Source: a virus
DNA: 64,000 nt
Virus record (IMG/VR): IMGVR_UViG_3300021957_004906
Coordinates: 62,001 to 126,000 of that record
Strand: one strand, 5' to 3'
The translations under genes were made by a program, and so were the position numbers. Positions within the stretch are counted from its first letter, which is position 1. Each line of letters starts with the position of its first letter. Shown piece after piece: positions 38,135 to 47,530 of the stretch. Under the pieces are notes generated by a model. That model was given only the letters and a program-made list of their open reading frames with translations, did no database searches and had not been told where the DNA came from.

Positions 38135-39092
38135 ATATATAGTGGATAAACCTCCAGCTGATTACTTTGTATACTATGAAGAATGGGATGGTCAGGTTGT
38201 TGAAATTTCAAATAAACCAAAACCTAGCAAGCATTCTTATCTTAAGACTAATGACGACAATGCTAGAAAAATAATGCTTGGGGAATTAGACCCACGCCGT
38301 TTTGTTGTGTCTGAGAGTAAAGATGGATTCGTCTTGATGGCGAAAAGTAAAAAACTTACCATTAAAAAGGAAGAAGACCAACTTAGTATGATACCTGAGT
38401 ATCATAACAAAAATTGTGACGTTAACATTATCTTGTATACAAATGATTGGAAAATGGAAGTAAATTTTAATCAAGACACAGTATATAGAATGACTGGTGC
38501 TCGACACGTTAAAAAACAAAGTTCGCAAAGTCAGTATAGTAAAATTAAATTTTATCTGATTAGTAAAAAGAACCCAAGCTATCTGATGTCTACATATGAA
38601 ATTGATCCTATTGATCTTATGAATGATGGATTTCGTATTTTTGATATGAGTCATCTGAGAACGATATGTAGTTTAGATGATATACAAATTTTAACAAGAA
38701 GAATTTTTAAAAGTTATTCTATTAGAACTAAGGAATATTTTGTTGGTGCTGAGTATACAAGTAATAAAAGTCATAAACGATATCATGCTAAAATTTATGA
38801 ACCTGGACAAATTCAAGTACCGACATTTGTAATAAGTAATACAACTAATGGATGGGTTATGCGTAGTAATTTTAGTGATCCACAGGAACATAAAATTTTT
38901 GGAGACTTGACTTTTTATATTACTAAAAAAGATCCAAATAGCTTATTATCAACAATAAAAATACCATTTGAAAAAATAGGTTGGAAACAAGAAATAAATT
39001 TAAACTTGACTGACAATGTAGATCAATGTAAAATATTAGTATCAGACAATATACGCAATATTACGTTTGCACAAGAGGAGATTACAATATGA
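38106..39092 (+). CDS. Unknown protein with an internal repeat (328 aa)
   Basis: 328 residues, not recognised. There is an internal duplication: FYLISKKNPSYLMSTYEIDP around residue 150 and FYITKKDPNSLLSTIKIPFE around residue 280 are the same unit, each in a strand-rich domain. No cysteine cluster, signal peptide or membrane segment. It overlaps the GT gene before it by 29 bases and the one after it by 4. It sits between glycosyltransferase-like genes, so a carbohydrate-related or scaffolding role is possible but not shown. Confidence 0.5.
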   Translation: MTSNFLSLSEYIVDKPPADYFVYYEEWDGQVVEISNKPKPSKHSYLKTNDDNARKIMLGELDPRRFVVSESKDGFVLMAKSKKLTIKKEEDQLSMIPEYHNKNCDVNIILYTNDWKMEVNFNQDTVYRMTGARHVKKQSSQSQYSKIKFYLISKKNPSYLMSTYEIDPIDLMNDGFRIFDMSHLRTICSLDDIQILTRRIFKSYSIRTKEYFVGAEYTSNKSHKRYHAKIYEPGQIQVPTFVISNTTNGWVMRSNFSDPQEHKIFGDLTFYITKKDPNSLLSTIKIPFEKIGWKQEINLNLTDNVDQCKILVSDNIRNITFAQEEITI

Positions 39093-40069
39093 CAAATTTA
39101 GTACCAATTACTGAATTTGATATAATTTTTATTAGCTATGACGAGCCTAATGCTGATGAAAATTATTCAGACTTACTTGAAAAGGCGCCTTGGGCTAAAC
39201 GAAGTCATGGAGTATGGGGAAGTGACGCCGCACATAAAGCCGCCGCTGCTATGAGTGACACTGAACGATTTATTACTATTGATGCTGATAATGTAGTAAA
39301 AGAAGATTTTTTCAATGTAGAAGTTGATATGGACCGAATCAAAAGCAATGACGTCATTAGTTGGGCAGGTAAAAATACAGTAAATGGTTTGGTATATGGT
39401 AACGGCGGTATTAAATGTTGGCCCGTTGATGTTGTTAACCGTATGCGTACACATGAAGCCGCCCCTGCAAGTGATAAAAGAGCACAGGTTGACTTTTGTT
39501 GGAATATTAACTATGTACAAATGAATAATATTTACTGTGATGTAATGAACAATGGTAGCCCACTACAGGCTTGGCGTGCAGGGTTTCGTGAAGGTGTTAA
39601 GATGGGACTAGAAGATGGCAATGTAGTTGATCCTGCAAAACTTAAACACATATATCGTGAAAATTATAAGAGACTGATGGTATGGATGAGTGTTGGCGAA
39701 GACGTTACTAATGGAATTTGGGCAATGTATGGTGCACGACTTGGATGCCAAATGACTAATATACAACGTAATGCATGGGATTGGAAAAATGTGCGTGACT
39801 TTGATTGGCTTAGTAATTACTTTACAACTGAGTTATTCCCAGAGTTTGAGGGCGGAAATGAATTGTGTGTAAACACTGGTGTATCATGGGATATTGACAA
39901 GGTAACAGCAAAAACTATAGAGATAGGCGAAAACCTTCGTTCAGTATTAGACTTAGAAATTGCAGATATGGGAAGGGTTGGCAGTAGATTCTTTAAGACC
40001 GTATACAAGAATCCACATAGATTGGGTGCAATGGTACGTGAAGAACAAGTCAACGACAGTATTGAATAG
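39089..40069 (+). CDS. Glycosyltransferase-like protein with DAD motif
   Basis: 326 residues. TEFDIIFISYDEPNADENY at the start and FITIDADNVV with D65-A-D67 are the nucleotide-binding and DxD parts of a GT-A fold. GNGGIKCWPVDVVNRMRTHE around residue 106 resembles the acceptor-side motif of a family seen in T4-like marine phages. The second half is rich in tryptophan and arginine (KMGLEDGNVVDPAKLKHIYR) and has no recognised motif. It is the last GT before the radical SAM array, separated from it by 5 bases. Enzyme class moderately sure, substrate unknown. Confidence 0.55.
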   Translation: MTNLVPITEFDIIFISYDEPNADENYSDLLEKAPWAKRSHGVWGSDAAHKAAAAMSDTERFITIDADNVVKEDFFNVEVDMDRIKSNDVISWAGKNTVNGLVYGNGGIKCWPVDVVNRMRTHEAAPASDKRAQVDFCWNINYVQMNNIYCDVMNNGSPLQAWRAGFREGVKMGLEDGNVVDPAKLKHIYRENYKRLMVWMSVGEDVTNGIWAMYGARLGCQMTNIQRNAWDWKNVRDFDWLSNYFTTELFPEFEGGNELCVNTGVSWDIDKVTAKTIEIGENLRSVLDLEIADMGRVGSRFFKTVYKNPHRLGAMVREEQVNDSIE

Positions 40070-40074
40070 ACATT

Positions 40075-41817
40075 ATGGCTAAATTTTCAATTTCACGTAA
40101 TCTTGACGGCGAAGATGAAATCAAACAACAATTGTCCTCTGTTAGTACCAGTTTTTGTTTAGCTAAGTGGCTACAAGTTAGTATACATTTACCCGCTGGA
40201 CTTACACAAAGTTGTTATCATCCTCCTGTACACAATATCCCATTATCTGAGCTTGAAAATAATCCACGAGCACTTCACAATACTGTACATAAAGTTCTTG
40301 AAAGAAAAAAAATGTGGGAGGGAAAACGACCCACGGGATGCAGTTATTGCTGGAAGATTGAAGATCAAGGACATTTGAGTGATAGGCATTATCGAAGTGG
40401 AGAAGGCTGGGCGCAATCTGGATTTGATAAAGTTTTAGAAGGCAGTTGGGATGAAAACATTAATCCTCATTATGTGGAAGTAAACTTTAACCAAAGTTGT
40501 AATTTTAAATGTACCTACTGTAGTCCTCATCTAAGTACTGAATGGGAAAAAGAGATTGACAAATTCGGCCCAGTTAATATAGGCTATAATAAACATAATG
40601 ATATTGATTCACTTGTTGATAAAGGACTAATGCCCATTAAAAGCACTGCAAAAGAAAACCCATATGTGGAAGCATTTTGGAAGTGGTGGCCTGACCTATA
40701 TAGTGATCTTAAAGTATTTCGCATGACAGGCGGTGAGCCCCTTATGGACAAAAATACATTCAAAGTATTAGATTATGTAAACAAGAATCCTAATCAATTA
40801 CTTGAGCTTAGTATTACTAGTAACATGTGTCCTCCTCAACCTAAACTTTTTGATCAGTTTATAACTAATATTAAAAATATCGAAAATGATATTACACAAG
40901 AAGTTTATAATGACTGGATTGATCGTGGAATTTTAAAAGAAGTTACTTATTTTGCTGAATCTGATCCAGATATTAATTGGCAGAATTGGCAAAGGGCTAT
41001 TGTATTAGATGACTCTACTGTAGACGATCCTACTATTGATCCAAAAAAACAGCGTTTAACACTAGAAGATATTGGATTAGAATTTGACAGTAGAAACAGA
41101 ACCGAACATGGAGATTTTTTGTATACACTTATTTGGTTTAAACCAGATGAAAATCTAGAATGGAAGTGCTTAGGTGCACCACCAAGCGATGAAGAAGGCA
41201 ATCAGGGAGTCATGTTAAACGTTCCCAGAATCAAAAACTTTATGCTTTTTGCAAGTATAGATAGTGTGGGAAAACAAGCGGAATATATACGTAATGGATT
41301 AGATTGGCAAGTGTTTCAAGATAACGTACATAAGTTTTTACGTAATACAAAAAACAGTGAGATAACTTTTATTAACACTTTCAATTTTTTAAGTATCACT
41401 GGATTCAAACATTTTTTAGAGTATATACTAGAACTTAAAATGAAATTTAGTGAAAGTAAAGATCGATGTCGAATTTGGTTTGATATTCCACTACTCAGAG
41501 AACCAATTTGGATGAATGCAGACTTTGCTGTATTTTATCCAGATATGCTAGATATTCTAGACGATTGTGTTAAGTTTATGCAGCAAAACCAAGAGACGGA
41601 GCAAGGATTAGGGTTTACACAGTTTGAAATAGCTAAAGTAAAAAGAAACATTTCAATTATTAAAAATTCTAAGATTAAATTAGGCGATGCAAAAAATAGA
41701 AAGTTTCAATTTTATAATTACTTTAAACAACTAGATTCCAGACGTAACACAAGTTTTGTTAAAACTTTCCCTGAACTAAGTGCAGTATGGAAAGACTGCC
41801 AAAAAATAAAATATTAA
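40075..41817 (+). CDS. N-twitch radical SAM protein 1 (longest of the array)
   Basis: 580 residues. An N-terminal cysteine domain comes first (C28, C47, C89, C92; TSFCLAKW, QSCYHPP, CSYCW), a twitch-type auxiliary iron-sulfur site placed before the core. The radical SAM motif is C142-x3-C146-x2-C149 (SCNFKCTYC), and the SAM-binding strand MTGGEPLMDKN lies near 217-227. The protein ends with LDSRRNTSFVKTFPELSAVW, a tail motif shared by several paralogues. Compared with the next gene it has about 70-90 extra residues in the middle (roughly 268-385), just before the FASIDS strand. The class performs radical chemistry on peptides, sugars or small molecules; no precursor peptide is visible nearby. 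It is the first of eight tandem paralogues. Confidence 0.88.
   Translation: MAKFSISRNLDGEDEIKQQLSSVSTSFCLAKWLQVSIHLPAGLTQSCYHPPVHNIPLSELENNPRALHNTVHKVLERKKMWEGKRPTGCSYCWKIEDQGHLSDRHYRSGEGWAQSGFDKVLEGSWDENINPHYVEVNFNQSCNFKCTYCSPHLSTEWEKEIDKFGPVNIGYNKHNDIDSLVDKGLMPIKSTAKENPYVEAFWKWWPDLYSDLKVFRMTGGEPLMDKNTFKVLDYVNKNPNQLLELSITSNMCPPQPKLFDQFITNIKNIENDITQEVYNDWIDRGILKEVTYFAESDPDINWQNWQRAIVLDDSTVDDPTIDPKKQRLTLEDIGLEFDSRNRTEHGDFLYTLIWFKPDENLEWKCLGAPPSDEEGNQGVMLNVPRIKNFMLFASIDSVGKQAEYIRNGLDWQVFQDNVHKFLRNTKNSEITFINTFNFLSITGFKHFLEYILELKMKFSESKDRCRIWFDIPLLREPIWMNADFAVFYPDMLDILDDCVKFMQQNQETEQGLGFTQFEIAKVKRNISIIKNSKIKLGDAKNRKFQFYNYFKQLDSRRNTSFVKTFPELSAVWKDCQKIKY
40646..40700 (+). repeat. 55-base stretch identical to 42387-42441 in the next paralogue
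   Basis: The segment beginning CTGCAAAAGAAAACC and ending GGCCTGACCTATA is identical in radical SAM genes 1 and 2, ending at a T/C difference on its 3' side. Synonymous sites are unchanged across 18 codons, which indicates recent duplication or gene conversion. Confidence 0.85.
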
Positions 41818-41827
41818 AGGACATTAA

Positions 41828-43366
41828 ATGAAAGATTATCTTTCTAATGCACAACGTACTAAAGAAAAGCTAAATGATATTAGTCCCAGCATGTGTATGG
41901 CTAAGTGGCTACAAGTTAGTCTGCACTTACCGCAAGGACTGACTCAGAGCTGTTATCATCCACCTACGCATAAAATACCGCTTAGTGAGTTAAAAAATAA
42001 TCCTAAGGCATTACACAATACTCAAGAAAAAGCATTACAGCGTAAAGAAATGCTTGAAGGTAAAAGGCCAGCAGGATGTAGTTACTGTTGGAAATTAGAA
42101 GATCAAGGGGATCTGAGTGATAGACATTATCGAAGTGGGGAAGAATGGGTAGGAACTGACGGCTGGAATGAGGTATTGGAAGGCAGTTGGGATGAAAACA
42201 TTAATCCACGTTACGTAGAGGTAAATTTTAATCAAGCATGTAACTTCAAGTGTACATATTGTAGTCCGCATTTGAGTACTGAATGGGAAAAAGAGATTGA
42301 CGATCATGGAGCATTCCACTTAACAGACTTTGTGCATAATGATAAAGAACATTTAGACAAAATAGGACTGATGCCGATTAAAGGCGCTGCAAAAGAAAAC
42401 CCATATGTGGAAGCATTTTGGAAGTGGTGGCCTGACCTATACAAAGATTTGAAGATATTTCGTATGACAGGTGGCGAACCTCTCATGGATAAAAATACAT
42501 TCAAAGTATTAAAATATGTAAACGACAATCCTAATCAAGATATTGAAATTAGTATTACTAGTAATATGTGTCCTCCTCAACCTAAACTTTTTGATAAATT
42601 TGTTGAACATCTTCAAGAGATAGAAACAACAAGGATCTGGGAAGATAAAAATAAAATTAATCCTTATACTGATAATAACTTTTTTGTTGCACCTGCTATC
42701 AAACATTTTAATTTGTTTGTTAGTTTTGATAGTGTAGGAGAACAAGCTGAATATATTCGTACTGGTATGGATTATGATGTCGTGTTAAATAATACAAAGC
42801 GCATATTATCTGAGACTACAGGAACTAGTGTCACTTTTATTAACACATTTAACTTACTAAGTATTCCGAGAATACAACAATACTTACAAATGATATTAGA
42901 TCTTCGAGTAGAGTTTGGATTTGATAATCAAAATATTGTAAATGATTCTCCTATTGATGAAACAGGAAAACACCGAGGTCCATTTGTGAGATATCAGAGA
43001 CAACGTATATATTTTGATATACCTTATCTTAGGCAGCCTACATGGATGTCTGCACAGAACATACATTATATACCTGAGGTAATGAAGTATATGGAAGATG
43101 CTGTAGAATTTATGGAAAGTAATCGAGCTAAAGAAGATTATGATACAACTTTTCATGGATTTTTAGATCATGAAATTGAAAAAGTTAAAAGGGACATTGC
43201 ATGGATTAAGTCGGGAGCAGAATCGATTAGTGAAGATGAATTGCAACTTCGGCAGAAACAGTTTTGGGAATATTTTAATCAAATTGATGATAGAAGAAAT
43301 ACAAACTTTATTGAAGTATTTCCAGAGCTTAGTGGTTGGTGGAATGATTGTTATACATCATCTTAG
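41828..43366 (+). CDS. N-twitch radical SAM protein 2
   Basis: 512 residues and the closest paralogue of the preceding protein: MAKWLQVSLHLPQGLTQSCY against LAKWLQVSIHLPAGLTQSCY. Twitch cysteines C23, C42, C84, C87; core C138-x3-C142-x2-C145 (ACNFKCTYC); MTGGEPLMDKN; and tail IDDRRNTNFIEVFPELSGWW. It lacks the central insertion of protein 1 but carries its own short insertion near 350-385 (DNQNIVNDSPIDETGKHRG). The two therefore differ mainly in loops likely to contact substrate. RBS AAAGGA eight bases before ATG, 10 bases after the previous stop. Confidence 0.88.
   Translation: MKDYLSNAQRTKEKLNDISPSMCMAKWLQVSLHLPQGLTQSCYHPPTHKIPLSELKNNPKALHNTQEKALQRKEMLEGKRPAGCSYCWKLEDQGDLSDRHYRSGEEWVGTDGWNEVLEGSWDENINPRYVEVNFNQACNFKCTYCSPHLSTEWEKEIDDHGAFHLTDFVHNDKEHLDKIGLMPIKGAAKENPYVEAFWKWWPDLYKDLKIFRMTGGEPLMDKNTFKVLKYVNDNPNQDIEISITSNMCPPQPKLFDKFVEHLQEIETTRIWEDKNKINPYTDNNFFVAPAIKHFNLFVSFDSVGEQAEYIRTGMDYDVVLNNTKRILSETTGTSVTFINTFNLLSIPRIQQYLQMILDLRVEFGFDNQNIVNDSPIDETGKHRGPFVRYQRQRIYFDIPYLRQPTWMSAQNIHYIPEVMKYMEDAVEFMESNRAKEDYDTTFHGFLDHEIEKVKRDIAWIKSGAESISEDELQLRQKQFWEYFNQIDDRRNTNFIEVFPELSGWWNDCYTSS
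42387..42441 (+). repeat. 55-base stretch identical to 40646-40700
   Basis: Second copy of the identical segment in radical SAM gene 2; see the first copy. Flanking DNA is clearly diverged. Confidence 0.85.
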
Positions 43367-43408
43367 AAATTAAATAGAAGTATTATAGAATGAAGGACAA
43401 GTAAACAT

Positions 43409-44941
43409 ATGCGTAAACACAGCGAATCATTACAGGCATATAAAGAACGTATGATTGATAGTATTAGTACTAGTTATTGTGCGGCTAAGTGGTATAATGC
43501 TACTATATGGTTAGGTCATGGACAAACTACTAGTTGCCATCACCCACCAGGACATTGGATCCCATTGGATGAACTTGAAAAAGATCATACTGCTATTCAT
43601 AATACATCTCATAAGAAAAAAATGCGAAAAATGATGCTCAAAGGCGAACGACCTGCTGAGTGTGAATACTGTTGGAAAGTTGAAGACATGGGTAAGGATC
43701 ACATCAGTGATCGTGTGTTTAAAACTGAAATTTTCAAAGACGAAGATATAACCAAAAGTACAGAGATGCCGTGGGACGACAATGTTATGTTGCGTACACT
43801 TGAAATTTCTTTTGATCGTGCTTGTAACTTAAAATGTTCATACTGTAATCCAGCATTTAGTACAGCTTGGGTTAAAGATATCAACGACTATGGTGCTTAT
43901 CAAAATATTCAAAGTGACGGTCGTGGTCATTTCTCAGATACTGCTCCTTGGGCAGAACCAGCAACAAAGAAACAAGAAGACAACCCATACATACAAGCAT
44001 TTCATAAATGGTGGGAGAACGGATTAGCAGACAACCTTGAAGAAATTCGTATTACCGGCGGCGAGCCTATTATGCATAAAGGCACGTGGAAATTGTTCGA
44101 TTGGTTCGAGCAGAATCCTTATAGAGGCAGACAAATGAGATTTGCTATTAATAGTAACTTGTCGCCACAAACACCTAAGGTACTAGACAAGTTAATTGAA
44201 AAGTCTTGGCATGTTCCTAACTTTGAAATCTACACATCTATGGAAGCGACAAAGCCACAAGCAGAATATATACGTGATGGACTAGATTATGATTTATGGA
44301 TGAGTAGTATTCATCGTGTTCTTAAAGAATCAAATGTATCTAAATTACATATGATGATGACAATCAATTCATTGTGCTTAACTACTATTACAGAGTTTAT
44401 GGACGAAATGTTAGACTTGCGTGAAACTTATGGTCGTCGTGCGCCTACTATGACATTAAACATTTTACGTTTTCCTAGTTTTCAAAGTTGTGCAATTATT
44501 CCAGTAGAAATTAAGCGTCACTATAAAGATAAGCTACAGTTATGGTTTAACAGTGAACGCCCTCAACAAATGTTAAATGATGGAGAACGTGCTAGTGTAC
44601 AGCGACTTATAGACTATTTGGACATTGTAAAAACTCCTCACAAAAACACAGCAGATATGCCTAAACTATACAACGATTTTAAAGCATTCTTTGCCCAATA
44701 TGATGTGCGTAGAAATAAAAACTTTGTAGAAACTTTTCCAGGTCCATTTGCTGAATGGTTTGAAAGTATTGATGCAATTGTGCCAACTCGTAAACAAATC
44801 GAAAATAAAGAAACTATCTTTGTAAATGATAGAGCTGGTGATCCAGCCACTACTGAAGAATATACAGGTGGTGATGACGAACACGAAGCAATAGGCGGAT
44901 GGGATACAAAAACGGATGCGTTAGGTGGAGTTGAAGTTTGA
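43409..44941 (+). CDS. N-twitch radical SAM protein 3
   Basis: 510 residues, same plan as proteins 1 and 2 but more diverged: twitch C24, C43, C85, C88 (TSYCAAKW, TSCHHPP, CEYCWK), core C139-x3-C143-x2-C146 (ACNLKCSYC), RITGGEPIMHKGT, and YDVRRNKNFVETFPGPFAEW near 435-455. About 50 residues follow this tail motif, an acidic extension (TEEYTGGDDEHEAIGGWDTK) not seen in the others. It starts after a 42-base gap with GAAGGACA upstream, the largest gap in the array. The stop TGA overlaps the TTG start of gene 4. Confidence 0.87.
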   Translation: MRKHSESLQAYKERMIDSISTSYCAAKWYNATIWLGHGQTTSCHHPPGHWIPLDELEKDHTAIHNTSHKKKMRKMMLKGERPAECEYCWKVEDMGKDHISDRVFKTEIFKDEDITKSTEMPWDDNVMLRTLEISFDRACNLKCSYCNPAFSTAWVKDINDYGAYQNIQSDGRGHFSDTAPWAEPATKKQEDNPYIQAFHKWWENGLADNLEEIRITGGEPIMHKGTWKLFDWFEQNPYRGRQMRFAINSNLSPQTPKVLDKLIEKSWHVPNFEIYTSMEATKPQAEYIRDGLDYDLWMSSIHRVLKESNVSKLHMMMTINSLCLTTITEFMDEMLDLRETYGRRAPTMTLNILRFPSFQSCAIIPVEIKRHYKDKLQLWFNSERPQQMLNDGERASVQRLIDYLDIVKTPHKNTADMPKLYNDFKAFFAQYDVRRNKNFVETFPGPFAEWFESIDAIVPTRKQIENKETIFVNDRAGDPATTEEYTGGDDEHEAIGGWDTKTDALGGVEV

Positions 44942-46155
44942 AAGAAGATAATGGAGTAATTTGCGCTGCGCCTTGGGTACACTTATACATACACCCAGAC
45001 GGTCAAGTAAATCCTTGTTGTACTGCACAAAGTATTAACTATGGAAATACAAATGAAATGTCTGTGCAAGATGCTTGGCGAAGTGATACTGCGAGTAATT
45101 TTAGACAAGATCTTCTCGATGGTAAATTACAAGATGCTTGTAAGTTTTGTTATAATCAAGAAAAATTTGGAAATGGGAACAGTCTAAGAACACGGTTGAA
45201 TAATGATTACGGCGAGTTAATAACCGAAAATACAACACCTGACTTTGCATTAAGATATTTAGATATTCGAAGTAGTAATATGTGTAATATGGCTTGTGTA
45301 ATGTGTGGGCATGCTCTTAGTAGTAGTTGGTATGAAGACGGATCTGCACTAAAATATCAAGTAAAAGAGGGTGCCAGTAAGTTTATTACACTATCCAATA
45401 ATACAGAGCAAGACATTTTAACAATTGTTGATAACAAACTAGAAGTAATTTACTTTGCAGGCGGTGAGCCTTTGATGACACCATATCATTACACATTATT
45501 AAATGAAGTAGTGCGCCGAGGATTGGCGTCTAATATAAAACTTGAGTATAACACTAACTTGTCAACACTAAAATACAAAAAAATAGATATACTAGACCTA
45601 TGGAAACAATTTAAATGGGTTAGTATAAGAGCAAGTATCGATGCAGTCGACGACATTGGTGAGTATCAACGCTACGGAAGTAATTGGGAGAAGATTGTAA
45701 AAAACTGGCACACAATAAAAAACGAAATGCCAGAAGTACATGTACTTCCACAAATTACAATAACAAATTTAAGCATAAGGAATATACCAAAATTCTTAGA
45801 TTATCTTGTTGATCAGATGCATGTGGACCCATTTCATTGGCGTGCGCCTAAGGGAAGTCAGCAGTTTACATATAATATGGCAGTAGAGCCTAAACGATTT
45901 TCATCTGTTAATTTACCCAAACCTATCAAAGATATGTATACTACAGAACTTTCAGAGTACAGAGATAATTTAGATATAGCTGATGAAAGAAGAAAAGTAG
46001 TAGATGCTTGCTTAGAACATATGAATAGTGCAGAGCCAGAGTTATGGCATTTTAGAAACGGGTTAAAATTTCTATCTAAATTAGATATAAGAAGAAATAA
46101 CAGTTGGAAAAAACTATGGCCTGAGTTTATGGAATATGATATTGACAAAAATTAA
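44938..46155 (+). CDS. N-twitch radical SAM protein 4, TTG start
   Basis: 405 residues. The N-terminal domain has the compact twitch/SPASM-like pattern C9-AAPW, HPDGQVNPCC (C27, C28) and C68-x2-C71. The core is C116-x3-C120-x2-C123 (MCNMACVMC). FAGGEPLMTPYHY is the SAM-binding strand. The tail is LDIRRNNSWKKLWPEFMEYD. The only sensible start is TTG at 44938, overlapping the previous stop (TTGA), with GGTGGAG eight bases upstream; the next ATG would remove the first cysteines. Reading is coupled to gene 3. Confidence 0.86.
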   Translation: MKEDNGVICAAPWVHLYIHPDGQVNPCCTAQSINYGNTNEMSVQDAWRSDTASNFRQDLLDGKLQDACKFCYNQEKFGNGNSLRTRLNNDYGELITENTTPDFALRYLDIRSSNMCNMACVMCGHALSSSWYEDGSALKYQVKEGASKFITLSNNTEQDILTIVDNKLEVIYFAGGEPLMTPYHYTLLNEVVRRGLASNIKLEYNTNLSTLKYKKIDILDLWKQFKWVSIRASIDAVDDIGEYQRYGSNWEKIVKNWHTIKNEMPEVHVLPQITITNLSIRNIPKFLDYLVDQMHVDPFHWRAPKGSQQFTYNMAVEPKRFSSVNLPKPIKDMYTTELSEYRDNLDIADERRKVVDACLEHMNSAEPELWHFRNGLKFLSKLDIRRNNSWKKLWPEFMEYDIDKN

Positions 46156-47530
46156 ACCAAAATGGAATAACGATGGAAGCTGTGCGGCAGATAGTGAAAA
46201 CAAAACGTTTTGTATGGCACCGTGGACACACACCTATATTAGTCCACAAGGAGAGCGCAGATTATGTTGTGCCAGTAGAGAAGAACACACCTTTCAAAAA
46301 CAATATATAGATGCAACCAATGACGAAAAGTATGGCGAAATACGTGAAAGTGAGACAGACGCTGATAAGTTTAATCCACTTACACTAGAAGAACATTGGA
46401 ACAGTGAATACATGCGTGACATACGAAAAAAACTAATGGCAGGAGAGCGTATTAGTCAATGTGATGTATGCAATGATGATACATTGTCGTTAAGTTCATA
46501 TCGTAAATGGTTCACTGGTGTCTTATTCAAAGACAAAATACAAGAAGCATTTGATAATACAGATGATGATGGCTATACAACTATGCCTACTATATCATTT
46601 GACTATCGTTATAGTAATTTGTGTAACTTTAAATGTCGAATGTGCGGCGAGCAATTGAGCAGTGCATGGGAAGCTGAAAAAAAGAAACATGATTTATGGA
46701 GCCCTGAACACCAACCATTTATGATTCCTGAAGTTAAAAAGAAAATGAATAACTTCCAAAAGCATGTAGCTGAGCCTGAATTTAAACAAGCTATCAGTGA
46801 TGGTATTGTAGAAGAAATATATTGGGTAGGCGGCGAGCCACTAATGTATGATATGCATTGGTGGGCACTAGAAGAAATGACCCGTAACGGCAGTGCGAAA
46901 AATTGTTACTTGCGTTATAATAGTAATTTATCAAGGATTGACTTCAAGGGAAAAAACTTGTATGATTACTTACCACAGTTTAAAGATTGGCTAATGTGTG
47001 CAAGCATTGATGGTACAGGAGATATTGTAGAGTTTATTCGCAAAGGCATTGTATGGGAAGAATGGCTTGATAACTTTAAGCAAGGATTAGCACTACCTGG
47101 CGGCAAAGAAAAAATGCGTTTTGATTTAACTATTACTGGTCCAGGTATGTTTAGTTTACGTGACTTATTTGATTTAAGTTTAGAATTAGATGTAAGTATG
47201 GAAACTAAAATTATGTTTGCATTTCATCCTGACATTGTAATGAGTCCGTTTGCATGGCCAAGGCATATATTAGATCGTAAAATTGATCAATTACTTGCGT
47301 ATATGGAACCACGTGCTACACATCGACAAATGACTCTTGTAAATACACTTAGTGAAATGAAAAATCGTCCGACATTTGCTGAACAATTTCCAGACACACA
47401 TGAGCAAAAATTTAAGAACGGTAAAGGTTATCAAGATAGGTTAGATCAAATTAGACAAGAACAGTTTAGATTAAAAGACATTTATCGTGCTGACCCTGAG
47501 TTGTATGACTGGTGGTGTAGATATGAATAA
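46136..47530 (+). CDS. N-twitch radical SAM protein 5
   Basis: 464 residues. Twitch pattern C26-MAPW, then SPQGERRLCC (C44, C45) and C109-x2-C112; an additional C16 precedes it. Core C163-x3-C167-x2-C170 (LCNFKCRMC), with WVGGEPLMYDMHW as the SAM-binding strand. The linker between the two cysteine domains is longer than in protein 4 (about 50 residues). The end (RLDQIRQEQFRLKDIYRADP, then ELYDWW) retains only a weak version of the shared tail motif. The ATG at 46136 overlaps the preceding gene by 20 bases. A later TTG at 46142 is possible. Confidence 0.86.
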   Translation: MILTKIKPKWNNDGSCAADSENKTFCMAPWTHTYISPQGERRLCCASREEHTFQKQYIDATNDEKYGEIRESETDADKFNPLTLEEHWNSEYMRDIRKKLMAGERISQCDVCNDDTLSLSSYRKWFTGVLFKDKIQEAFDNTDDDGYTTMPTISFDYRYSNLCNFKCRMCGEQLSSAWEAEKKKHDLWSPEHQPFMIPEVKKKMNNFQKHVAEPEFKQAISDGIVEEIYWVGGEPLMYDMHWWALEEMTRNGSAKNCYLRYNSNLSRIDFKGKNLYDYLPQFKDWLMCASIDGTGDIVEFIRKGIVWEEWLDNFKQGLALPGGKEKMRFDLTITGPGMFSLRDLFDLSLELDVSMETKIMFAFHPDIVMSPFAWPRHILDRKIDQLLAYMEPRATHRQMTLVNTLSEMKNRPTFAEQFPDTHEQKFKNGKGYQDRLDQIRQEQFRLKDIYRADPELYDWWCRYE

